A DNA stretch of 64,000 nt from Bin34 sp963422415 (GTDB lineage: Bacteria > Chloroflexota > Anaerolineae > Caldilineales > Caldilineaceae): contig OY729430.1 in NCBI GenBank assembly GCA_963422415.1, positions 310,001 through 374,000 of the forward strand. Reading direction: 5' to 3'. The notes below the pieces were generated by a model. The model ran no database searches. It was not told the DNA's origin and saw nothing but the letters and a program-made list of their open reading frames with translations. Numbering within the stretch: the first letter of the stretch is position 1; each line of letters starts with the position of its first letter. The position numbers and the translations under genes were made by a program. Shown here piece after piece: positions 18,897 to 27,286 of this stretch.

Positions 18897-18986
18897 GTGC
18901 CCTGCCGCCCTCGCCTCTGCGCTGAAAAGGAGTGAATGCTAGCACAGGACGCTCGGACGCTCGGACGCCGGACCCCAATCCAGTGG
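17749..18986 (-). repeat. Long direct repeat, copy 2
   Basis: Partner of 13880-15117 (offset 3869). It holds the 5' part of LRR gene copy 2 and 90 nt upstream of its start. The absence of visible synonymous differences over about 1.2 kb points to recent duplication or gene conversion. Confidence 0.8.
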
Positions 18987-19230
18987 CGCCGGCGGCCCAA
19001 GTCTTGGCATCCGGATGTCGCCAGAGAACAGGAAGGGCGGATCGAGTTGTGTGGTGCACCGGAAGCTGTCAGTTCCCGTAGCAAAGGAACAGGAATGATA
19101 CGCACTGGATACGCTGCGGGTATGGCCAGCCAGGTAGGCTCTGGATCACAATGCGGGCCATGGCATCCAAAAGACAAGATGCCGCTTCACCGTGACAGAC
19201 CGGCGACCAAGCTGGAAGGAAGCAAATCTC

Positions 19231-22200
19231 ATGGCACATGGATTGACAAAAAATTCGTTGGCTTTTCCTTTTGCCCCAGGGGAAAATTGGACCACTACTA
19301 CGGACTTCATCAAAGGGGTTCATGAGGGCATTGACTGGGGATGTGCCCGCGGCACTCCCATCTATGCCGTGGCTGACGGCACGGTGAATGAGATCGTGAA
19401 TGATCAGCATATCGGCCGATACGATGAAGAGGACAAAAGTCGGAAGGCCAACGGCAACTTCGTGCGCATCAATTCGAAAAGGGGGGACCAAGACGGTTTT
19501 CAGCACGTCTACCTCCACCTGTTGCCAGGCAGCATTCAGGTACAACCGGGCGACAGGGTGCAAGCCTATCAGTTGCTGGGACTGTCCGGCAATACCGGCA
19601 ACACCAAAGGCCCCCATCTCCACCTGCAACTCAAGGAGCTGAGTGGCGGCAAATACGAAAACTCCTTCTCTTTCAAGGAGTTCCTGGACGATTCCATGGT
19701 CAAGACAGAGAAAGATGCCCACCAGAATCCCGAATTGCAGACTGGCCAAGCGATCACGCTGAAGAATACGCCCGAAACGACTGGCACAAAGCTCTCTGTC
19801 TCTACCCAGCCCGGTATCTGGTATGACATCGTGGGTCGGTATGAGGAGATAGCGTCTGCATCAAGTTGGTGGCAGATTGTGGTACTGAATAAGAGTAACG
19901 ACCGGGAGGATGTCGGTTGGGTACAACCGAAACAGGCCCAGCGCTTGATCCAAGGCAGTACAGAGTGGGTACATGAAACATGGCCCAAATTCTCTGAATC
20001 CGTGCTTTATCCTCCCATGACACCCCCCACGGGACTGGATTACACCATCACGAATACCCAAACCCTGAATCTGAGATGGAAAGCGCCAGCGGCGGTCGGG
20101 ATCACGGGCTACCAGATTCGGGGGCATTATGATGTATCGGCGCCGCTGGCGATCGTGAAAAATGACACCGGCAAGATTGTCGAAGACCCCTGCATCCGCA
20201 AAATCATATGGAAGAGTGGGCTGTCCACCTACAGCCATCTGTTCTACGCAGTGGCGGCCCGCACGGCATCTGGCGTGGGCCAGCTCTCGACGACCCTGAC
20301 CGTGTCTCCTCCCGCGCTGCACGTAGCAACCTGGATGACGACGGCGGTACCGGTGTATGCAGCGCCGTCAAAGGAGCGGGCGGTTGTGGGATATCTGCCC
20401 CTAGGTGATGACAGACTCTATGGCATCGTGGGGCGACAGCGGCAATCGCCTCTCTGGTGGCAAATCCGACTGGTGTCAGGTGCGCTGGGCTGGGTGCAGG
20501 ATGCTGCCGTGACCACCCAAGGCGATCTGGGGGCCGTGCAGAAATGGCCGCCGCAGCTGCGGATATCGTCTTGGACGACTCTGGGGCTCCACCTGCGTTC
20601 CGGACCGGGTACGGCATACGACCCACCGCTGCAGACGCTGACCGACCGCAGTGTCTGGTATGCCATAACAGGCAAGAATGCGGCGGTCCCCACATGGTGG
20701 CGGATCCGGCTGGATACCAGCGCCCACGGCTGGGTACACGCGAGCCATGTTGATACGACAGGCGACCTGAGTGGAGTGTCAGTGCAGAAGGCAGACAGTC
20801 TGGCGCCGACGGATGCGGGACCTGCGGGCGAGGCGGCCACAGGGACCGCTCACACCTCGAGTACGGCATCGGGAGAGTTTCGCAACCTGGCCAACAGCTG
20901 GGAGGGTACGTGGGCGGTAACGAAGCGTGGACGGACGGTGACGGCGCGCTTTGCCTCCACGCGCTCGCCGGTGCAATGGTATGCACGACAGCACCCGCAG
21001 CCGCAGTTCGTGTTGCCCGTGGGCTTCCGGCCCACGGCCACGGTGACGCACACGACGACAGGCACGCATGTGCATGAAGATGGGAGGCCGTACACAGGGT
21101 CTCCGACGGCGCGTTTCGATTTGACGATCAGCACGCACGGAGAGATGCGCTACGTCAACAACCGCAAGGTGGACCACATCGGGTATCTGCGCTACACGGT
21201 GACCCATCTGCAGTGGCAGACGGACGAGATTTTGGTTGAGCCTGCCGCCCCAAGGGCCGCAGACATCTCAGATGCGGGCGCCTATCTGAATCAATCGGAA
21301 CACAGGAACAGTCGCTGGGCCCTAGCACGACACGACAATACGGTGACGGGGAGTTTCAGCGCCGCGAGTTCACCGGTGGAACACTACGCCAACGTGAATC
21401 GGGTGGCGATCCTGCGCTTGCCGACGGACTACCGCCCAACGCGCACCATGCGCTTCCAGGTGACAGGAGCTCGGCGAGTCCAGCGAGACGGCACGGACAG
21501 TGGGGATACACGGCGAGTGAACTTCGAGCTGACGGTACAGCCGAATGGGGAGATGTGGTATGACCGGGACACCGCCCTGCGCGATGCGGGAGTGGGCTAC
21601 GTGCGCTATACGGTGAACGTGTCTTGGGTGGCAGCCTCGCGCACCACGGCGCCATCGGCGCCGCGGAATCTGCATACGGACGCCGTGTCGGCAAACGAGG
21701 TGAAGTTGGACTGGAGTCCGCCCGACAGTACGGGTGGCGCGCGCATTGACGAATACAGAGTCGAGGTATACCGCAACGGCCGCTGGCGCACGGAAGAGGA
21801 CGACATCGGCCCTTCGCGGTACACGGTGGAAGACCTGACCCCCTACACTGTCTACAGCTGGCGGGCGCGGGCGCGCAACGCGGCGGGGTGGTCGGAGCCG
21901 AGCACGGCCCTGACGGTGACGACGCCGCGGCAGGCGCCGGGGCGACCGCACCACCTGGCGGCGACGGCCATTCATGAGCGGGTGACTCTGACATGGCAGG
22001 CCCCCGTGGCAGGGGGCGCTGTCACCGGCTACCGTATCGAGCGCCGGACGCCGGGCGGGCCTTGGCAAACACGGACCTTGAACATAGGGAAGACGAATCG
22101 CGGCTGGGAGGATCACACGGTGACGGCAGCCACGACCTACGAGTATCGGGTGGCGGCCCACAACTACGGCGTGGCGGGAGACTGGTCCGCCACACGCAGG

Positions 22201-23376
22201 GTGACCACAGCGGCCGCGCCCACCCTGCCGGGCAGTCCCACCGGCCTGACAATCGAACCGGGAGAAAACAGCCGGCTACAGCTGACATGGCACGCGCCCA
22301 CGGATACGGGTGGAGGCATAACGGGCTACCGCGTGGAGCGATCACCGGATGTGACGCCTCGGTTTTGGATCGAAATGGTGGCCGATACCCGGAATGCCAC
22401 TCTGGCCTGGGAGGATCGGGAGATGGCCGCGGACACGGTCTACCACTACCGGGTGAGCGCGCGCAACCCTGCGGGGATGAGCAATCCCTCCACGGCAGCA
22501 CAGGGTCGTTCCCGGCCTCAATTGCGACTTGCCGCCAGCGCCGCATATCCGCTGACGGCGCACGCGGCGCCGCGTGCAGACGCGCGGGTGACAGCCACTT
22601 GGGCGACCTACCTGCCAGGGCGGTCCTACGACATGGCAGAGCAGCTGGCCGGTCCGGCCGGCTGGTGGCGCATCCTCCTCTTCGACGCGCCGGATCCCGG
22701 ACCTTTCTGGCTGCCAATGACAGCCGGCACGCCTTGGGGCGCCACTGCAGCAGTACCCTCCTTCGCCGAGCTACCGGGCCCGGTGGGAGCCGGAGCGATA
22801 CAGGCGACCGGGGACCGCGTAACGTTGACGTGGCAGACGCCTGCCGCTCCTGGCAGCCATCCCGTTCTCCACTACCGGGTGCGCCGCCGGCGCGCCAGCC
22901 ACGGCGAAGCCTACGCCGTGGTCGCCGCACGCGTGACCGCTCTCCAGTGGACCGACTCGGTTCCCGCCGTTCCCGGCACCTGGTACTATGCGGTGCAGGC
23001 AGTCAGTGCCGCTGGCGCGGGACCTTGGTCCAATCCCGGCCCCAGCCATCATGTGCTGGTCGTGGGCACCCTGCCCGGGCCTGTGGGGACCGGTATGGTA
23101 CAGGTGACCGGAGACCGCGTAACGTTGACGTGGCAGGCACCTGCCACTCCCGGCAGCCATCCCGTTCTCCACTATCGGGTGCGCCGCCGGCGCGCCAGCC
23201 ACGACGAAGCCTACGCAGTGGTCGCCGTACGCGTGACCGCCCTCCAGTGGACTGAATCGGCTCCCGCCGTTCCCGGCACCTGGTACTATGCGGTGCAGGC
23301 GGTCAGCGCCGTCGGTGCGGGACCTTGGTCCAATCCCGGCCCCAACCGCCACGTGCTGGTCGTGCCGCCCGCCTGA
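19231..23376 (+). CDS. Giant M23-type peptidase with SH3, FN3 and shared accessory domains
   Basis: A 1381-residue protein. Residues 1-145 are an M23 (lysostaphin/LytM) zinc endopeptidase domain with HEGID (H31, D35), H96 and PHLHL (H129, H131). Such enzymes cut peptidoglycan cross-bridges. Next come an SH3-like domain, one FN3, two SH3 domains, two copies of the ~105-residue domain also found in the LRR proteins (about 547-663 and 684-800), three FN3 domains, a further SH3-like domain, and two nearly identical C-terminal FN3 domains. The peptidase begins almost at residue 1, so there is no signal peptide, which is odd for a wall hydrolase. ATG 19231 has AAGGA about 10 nt upstream. A longer frame from 19192 adds 13 residues without support. 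Confidence 0.75.
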   Translation: MAHGLTKNSLAFPFAPGENWTTTTDFIKGVHEGIDWGCARGTPIYAVADGTVNEIVNDQHIGRYDEEDKSRKANGNFVRINSKRGDQDGFQHVYLHLLPGSIQVQPGDRVQAYQLLGLSGNTGNTKGPHLHLQLKELSGGKYENSFSFKEFLDDSMVKTEKDAHQNPELQTGQAITLKNTPETTGTKLSVSTQPGIWYDIVGRYEEIASASSWWQIVVLNKSNDREDVGWVQPKQAQRLIQGSTEWVHETWPKFSESVLYPPMTPPTGLDYTITNTQTLNLRWKAPAAVGITGYQIRGHYDVSAPLAIVKNDTGKIVEDPCIRKIIWKSGLSTYSHLFYAVAARTASGVGQLSTTLTVSPPALHVATWMTTAVPVYAAPSKERAVVGYLPLGDDRLYGIVGRQRQSPLWWQIRLVSGALGWVQDAAVTTQGDLGAVQKWPPQLRISSWTTLGLHLRSGPGTAYDPPLQTLTDRSVWYAITGKNAAVPTWWRIRLDTSAHGWVHASHVDTTGDLSGVSVQKADSLAPTDAGPAGEAATGTAHTSSTASGEFRNLANSWEGTWAVTKRGRTVTARFASTRSPVQWYARQHPQPQFVLPVGFRPTATVTHTTTGTHVHEDGRPYTGSPTARFDLTISTHGEMRYVNNRKVDHIGYLRYTVTHLQWQTDEILVEPAAPRAADISDAGAYLNQSEHRNSRWALARHDNTVTGSFSAASSPVEHYANVNRVAILRLPTDYRPTRTMRFQVTGARRVQRDGTDSGDTRRVNFELTVQPNGEMWYDRDTALRDAGVGYVRYTVNVSWVAASRTTAPSAPRNLHTDAVSANEVKLDWSPPDSTGGARIDEYRVEVYRNGRWRTEEDDIGPSRYTVEDLTPYTVYSWRARARNAAGWSEPSTALTVTTPRQAPGRPHHLAATAIHERVTLTWQAPVAGGAVTGYRIERRTPGGPWQTRTLNIGKTNRGWEDHTVTAATTYEYRVAAHNYGVAGDWSATRRVTTAAAPTLPGSPTGLTIEPGENSRLQLTWHAPTDTGGGITGYRVERSPDVTPRFWIEMVADTRNATLAWEDREMAADTVYHYRVSARNPAGMSNPSTAAQGRSRPQLRLAASAAYPLTAHAAPRADARVTATWATYLPGRSYDMAEQLAGPAGWWRILLFDAPDPGPFWLPMTAGTPWGATAAVPSFAELPGPVGAGAIQATGDRVTLTWQTPAAPGSHPVLHYRVRRRRASHGEAYAVVAARVTALQWTDSVPAVPGTWYYAVQAVSAAGAGPWSNPGPSHHVLVVGTLPGPVGTGMVQVTGDRVTLTWQAPATPGSHPVLHYRVRRRRASHDEAYAVVAVRVTALQWTESAPAVPGTWYYAVQAVSAVGAGPWSNPGPNRHVLVVPPA
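22771..23370 (+). repeat. Two tandem 300-bp units coding the last FN3 domains
   Basis: 22771-23070 and 23071-23370 are close copies (offset 300), each coding a 100-residue FN3 domain with LPGPVG, VTLTWQ, LHYRVRRRRASH and WYYAVQAVSA. A recent in-gene duplication. Confidence 0.85.
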
Positions 23377-23459
23377 AAACCGCGGCCCCTCTGCGGGACA
23401 GTCTCTGTTGGCAGCCGGTCGCCGACATACAACTCTCACCTGCCTCACCTGCAGATGCG

Positions 23460-23502
23460 GACGGACCCCACCTTGAATTGTGGTATCAAGGTGGGGTCCG
23501 TC
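23460..23502 (+). terminator. Perfect long hairpin after the M23 gene
   Basis: Arms 23460-23476 and 23486-23502 are perfectly complementary (17 bp including the G-C end pair) around the 9-nt loop ATTGTGGTA. There is no T-tract after it, so it may be a bidirectional or factor-dependent terminator. A mobile-element end cannot be excluded. Confidence 0.6.
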
Positions 23503-23904
23503 TATGTTATGCATAGATATCTTCTGGCAACAGAGCCTGGATATGCAGGTGTTCGGGACAGCCGGCAGATTTTTTCAACGGTCCCCAAGACCCATTGCAA
23601 AGGGATGCCGAAACGACTGCACGCAAGATGCGCGCCGATAAAGTCCGGAGTTCCAATGGCACAGATCGAGACATCAAGTTTCCGACTCTCTCATCTTCAG
23701 GAATCCACGTCGTCCCATGGATGCAGAATGCTTCCTGCCCCAACCATGCAGCTCAACGTTCTGCCGTTGCGCAAGGCCCAACATCATGGCACGGTCTTCA
23801 GGCAGACCTGTTGTAGGATTCACGACGGCTGTCTGCAGGCAAGTCTCTCCTTGTCCATCGGCCAATCTGCTGTTCAGTCTGTTGATTCATCACCAGGAGG
23901 CGTC
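23503..23904. other. Leader region of the arabinofuranoside operon
   Basis: About 400 nt without a supported gene. An in-frame extension of the binding-protein frame upstream of 23905 has no coding character. The operon promoter should lie here. Confidence 0.4.
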
Positions 23905-25245
23905 ATGCTGTCCCAACGTTTGTCGCGACGAAATTTCCTCAAGATGTCAAGCATGGCAGGGGCCGGATTGGCCTTGGCTTCCTGCACTGCGGTTGTACCC
24001 AGTGAACAGGAGGCGGCGCCGGAACCGCAGGAAGTGACAGTCTTCTTTTGGGATGGACCACCGCTGATCGGGATCCGGGAAGAGGCTCTGGCCCCTTTTG
24101 ACGAAGCCTACCCAGGATGCAAACTAAACTTCACGTCAGTTCCTGGAGGCTGGGGCGGAGGATACAGCGAAAAACTGTACGCGGGCCTGGCAGCGAACGA
24201 TCCCCCCGATCTCTTCATTATCCGGATTGCCGATCTGCCCGAGTTCCTTGACAAGGACCTGTTGCTGGATCTCAAGCCCTTCGTCGATCGCGACGGATAC
24301 GACCTCAACGAGTTTCCTGAATTGGCCATTGAATCGTATACGCATGACGGCGGCATCTACGGCATGCCCGACAACGTCGCCTCCATTGCCATTTTCTACA
24401 ATCGAGACATGATCGAGGAGGCTGGCGGCCAATTGCCGACCGCGCAGTGGGATGATCCGGAATGGACGGTGAACGACTTCTTCAACACGTGCGAAGCGAT
24501 CACCCAAAGAGACGCCAACGGAAAGACCACGCAGTACGCCTATCAGGTCACGGGCTGGAGCGTGGTCTGGCAGATCTGGGTGCGCGTGTTTGGCGGACAG
24601 CTCGTGGACGATCCCTTCTTTCCCACGGAATGCACCTTGAACGAGCCCGGGGCCGTGGAAGGGCTGCAGTTCTATGCCGACCTGATTCACAAGTACGGAT
24701 TCGCGCCGCGCTTCGACGTTATGCAGGATCTGGGCGCCGTGGAGCTGATGCACACCGGCCGCCTGGCCATGATCAACAATGGCAGCTGGTCTTTCCCCAA
24801 CTTCCACGACGTGGATTACCAAGTGGCGCTGGGACACTTCCCGGGCGGCCCCGGCGGCCGGGCGAACTATGTCTACTATTTCCCTCTGGTCATACCCAAG
24901 ACCTCCCAGGTGGCGGATTGCGCCTGGAACCTGCTGAAGTACTTCAACGGTCCGGCCATGGAGAAGATCATTCAGGATGGCGGCCTGCAGGGCACGACCC
25001 TGTCGGCCCAGCAAGCCTATTTCCTGACGGATTCGCGGCCCCCCGCCAACAAGGAAGTGATGGTGGATGCCGTGCGCAATTTCGTGGCGCCGGACCCGGT
25101 GCTCACCAACTACAACGAAGTGTCGCGCACCATGCAGGCCGAGGTGGATCTGCTGCTCAATGGCGAAGAAAGCGATGCCAAGGTCGTGGCCGATCGCATC
25201 AAGGCTGCGGTCGATCCCCTGATCCGAGAAGGGCAGTGGCGATAG
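23905..25245 (+). CDS. Family 1 sugar-binding lipoprotein (Tat-exported) of an ABC importer
   Basis: A 446-residue binding protein for a sugar or oligosaccharide. The N-terminus has a twin-arginine motif (SRRNFLK) and a lipobox-like LASC with Cys near 28, so it should be folded, exported by Tat and lipid-anchored. The body shows SBP_bac_1 features: FFWDG near the first strand, PPDLFII, GIYGMPDN, and IPKTSQVADCAWNLLKYF near the end. ATG 23905 is fixed by AGGAGG four nt upstream. It is followed by two permeases and a GH127 enzyme, so the ligand is probably an L-arabinofuranose-containing oligosaccharide (inference from context). No ATPase is encoded here. Such systems often share an MsmX/MalK-type ATPase encoded elsewhere. 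Confidence 0.88.
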   Translation: MLSQRLSRRNFLKMSSMAGAGLALASCTAVVPSEQEAAPEPQEVTVFFWDGPPLIGIREEALAPFDEAYPGCKLNFTSVPGGWGGGYSEKLYAGLAANDPPDLFIIRIADLPEFLDKDLLLDLKPFVDRDGYDLNEFPELAIESYTHDGGIYGMPDNVASIAIFYNRDMIEEAGGQLPTAQWDDPEWTVNDFFNTCEAITQRDANGKTTQYAYQVTGWSVVWQIWVRVFGGQLVDDPFFPTECTLNEPGAVEGLQFYADLIHKYGFAPRFDVMQDLGAVELMHTGRLAMINNGSWSFPNFHDVDYQVALGHFPGGPGGRANYVYYFPLVIPKTSQVADCAWNLLKYFNGPAMEKIIQDGGLQGTTLSAQQAYFLTDSRPPANKEVMVDAVRNFVAPDPVLTNYNEVSRTMQAEVDLLLNGEESDAKVVADRIKAAVDPLIREGQWR

Positions 25246-25282
25246 ACTTGCCCTTGCGCGCGGATGCCATGGAGGATCCCAA

Positions 25283-25314
25283 GGGCTGCAGGGAACGGCT
25301 ATCCCCTGCAGCCC
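25283..25314 (+). terminator. Hairpin between sugar-binding protein and permease genes
   Basis: An 11-bp perfect stem (GGGCTGCAGGG 25283-25293 with CCCTGCAGCCC 25304-25314) and a 10-nt loop lie in the gap after the binding-protein gene. The position matches the hairpin at 3879, so it is probably an attenuator or 3' mRNA stabiliser. Confidence 0.6.
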
Positions 25315-25421
25315 GAGACATCGATCCGCACAAGGTCCCATCACCGGACGCCCGGTTTGGCAAGGCCGGCCCTTGTCGCCGCGGTCTCATTCCCCTTCCC
25401 TTCCCCTGACACCCGCCCTTC

Positions 25422-26330
25422 GTGTTGGCGCGCCGCCTGACCTACCGCAAGCGCGAGGCTCTGCTGGGCTGGGCCATGGCCTCGCCGTGGATCGTGGGAT
25501 TCCTGGGTTTCACCTTGGGCCCGATGCTGGCTTCGCTGGCGCTGTCGGCGTTCGAGTGGGACCTGATTTCGCCCGCCAAATTCATCGGCTTCGGCAATTA
25601 CCGAGAATTCTTCGTGGACGATCCGCTGTCGCTCCATTCGCTCCGCATCACCCTCGCCTACGCCCTGATGGCCATACCGCTCCATCTGGTGTTGGGCATC
25701 ATCCTGGCCATGCTGCTCAACACCAACATCAAGGGGCAGTCTCTGATTCGCACTGTCTACTACCTGCCGGCGGTCTTGGCCGGAGTGGCCGTGGCCATGC
25801 TGTGGCGCTGGATCTTTTCGCCCGATTTCGGCCTCCTGAACCTGTTCCTTTCCTATATCGGCGTGGAGGGTCCGAACTGGCTGGGCAATCGTACATGGGT
25901 CCTGCCTTCCTTCGTCCTCATGAGTCTCTGGGGGGTGGGAGGCGGCATGGTGATTTACCTGGCGGGTCTGCAGGGCATTCCCACGGAGCTGTACGAAGCC
26001 GTGGAGATGGACGGAGCCACGGCGCTGCGCAAGATGTGGCACATTACATTGCCCATGCTCAGTCCGGTCATCTTCTTTCAGCTGATCATGGGCGTGATTT
26101 CGTCCATGCAGATCTTTACGCAGGCCTTCATCATGACCGACGGCGGGCCGGCCAATGCCTCTCTCTTCTATATGCTGTATCTCTATCGGCAGGCCTTCGA
26201 GTACCGCAACATGGGATACGCTTCGGTCTTGGCCTGGATCCTGTTTCTTTGCATCTTGCTCCTGACCCTCTTTGTCTTTCGGTCCGCCTCCGCATGGGTG
26301 TATTACGAAGCGGAGACCCAAGAAGCATGA
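25422..26330 (+). CDS. MalF/UgpA-type sugar ABC permease
   Basis: A 302-residue permease with about six membrane helices, starting at GTG 25422 (MLARRLTYRKREALLGWAMA). It has the cytoplasmic EAA loop YEAVEMDGATALRKMWHITL near 195-214, and the conserved TDGGPANAS segment of MalF-class permeases before the last helices. Length is normal for the family (290-310). It overlaps the next permease by four nt (ATGA at 26327-26330), indicating coupled translation. It forms the channel with the 26327 product for the 23905 binding protein. Confidence 0.9.
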   Translation: MLARRLTYRKREALLGWAMASPWIVGFLGFTLGPMLASLALSAFEWDLISPAKFIGFGNYREFFVDDPLSLHSLRITLAYALMAIPLHLVLGIILAMLLNTNIKGQSLIRTVYYLPAVLAGVAVAMLWRWIFSPDFGLLNLFLSYIGVEGPNWLGNRTWVLPSFVLMSLWGVGGGMVIYLAGLQGIPTELYEAVEMDGATALRKMWHITLPMLSPVIFFQLIMGVISSMQIFTQAFIMTDGGPANASLFYMLYLYRQAFEYRNMGYASVLAWILFLCILLLTLFVFRSASAWVYYEAETQEA

Positions 26331-27211
26331 CAATGCACAGCGAGCCTGCCCCCTCCGCCGCGCCCCCTCGGCTCCTGGGGAAACGCAACAGGGCGACACT
26401 GCACAATGTCTTGGCCTACTGGATCCTGGGATGGGGCAGCCTCTTCATCCTTTCGCCCCTGGCCTGGATGCTGTCCACTTCCCTGAAAACCCGTTCCCAG
26501 ATCTTTCGCTTTCCCCCGGAATGGATACCGGAACAGTTTTTGTGGCGCAACTACCTGGAAGCGCTCACATTGCTGCCCTTCGACATTTTTTTCATGAACA
26601 CCGTCTTCATCACCGGTCTCTCGGTCCTGGGGGAACTGACCTCGTCCGCCGTCGTGGCCTTTTCCTTCGCCCGTCTGCGCTGGAAGTTTCGCAACGCCCT
26701 TTTCATGGTGGCGCTGGCCACCATGATGCTGCCGCGCCAGGTCACGCTGATTCCCACCTTTATCCTGTTCACCCGAGTCTTCGGATGGAAGGACACATAC
26801 TATCCCCTGATCATTCCATCCTTTTTCGCCGTGCCTTTCTTTGTCTTCCTGTTGCGCCAGTTTTACATGACACTGCCCTTCGACCTGGACGATGCCGCCA
26901 CCATCGACGGTTGTTCGCGGCTAGGCGTGTTCTGGCGCATCATTCTGCCCTTGGCCAAGCCGGCCGTGGCGGCCGTGGCCATCTTTTCCTTCCAGTTTCA
27001 CTGGAACGACTTTTTCTACCCGTTGATCTACCTTTTCGACAAGGACAAGTTCACGTTGGCGCTGGGTCTTCGTTTCTTTCAGGGCAACTACGGCACGGAT
27101 TGGCATTACCTGATGGCCGCCTCCCTGATCGTGATGCTGCCTGTCATTCTGGTGTTCTTCTTCGCCCAACGCATTTTCATTCAAGGCGTCGTGTATCACG
27201 GCTTCAAGTGA
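26327..27211 (+). CDS. MalG/UgpE-type sugar ABC permease
   Basis: A 294-residue permease, partner of the 25422 product. After a short cytoplasmic tail comes the first helix with the family block PLAWMLSTSLK (Trp conserved). About six helices in total follow, with coupling loop DDAATIDGCSRLGVFWRIILP. The true start is ATG 26327 or 26333. A much longer open frame reaching back to 25373 is a shadow across the previous permease. The Trp in this block is the position where the paralogue at 51507 carries TGA. Confidence 0.9.
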   Translation: MTMHSEPAPSAAPPRLLGKRNRATLHNVLAYWILGWGSLFILSPLAWMLSTSLKTRSQIFRFPPEWIPEQFLWRNYLEALTLLPFDIFFMNTVFITGLSVLGELTSSAVVAFSFARLRWKFRNALFMVALATMMLPRQVTLIPTFILFTRVFGWKDTYYPLIIPSFFAVPFFVFLLRQFYMTLPFDLDDAATIDGCSRLGVFWRIILPLAKPAVAAVAIFSFQFHWNDFFYPLIYLFDKDKFTLALGLRFFQGNYGTDWHYLMAASLIVMLPVILVFFFAQRIFIQGVVYHGFK

Positions 27212-27286
27212 GGGACCGGAGCCGCCGCGTGGCTTCCTGCCCCCAACCATCCGTGGGACCGCCTGACAGCAGGAGTACAGACCATC

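Noticed and set aside
13162..18935. Long plus-strand frames (over 600 codons) opposite both LRR genes, rich in Arg and Gln
   Set aside because: They are antisense shadows of the repetitive, GC-rich LRR genes. They have no ribosome sites or domains, and their repeats simply mirror the LRR coding repeats.
25373..26326. 612-codon frame extending the MalG-type gene upstream through the MalF-type gene
   Set aside because: The part before 26327 is out of frame with the real MalF-type permease and has no membrane-protein pattern; the ATGA overlap at 26327 marks the true start.
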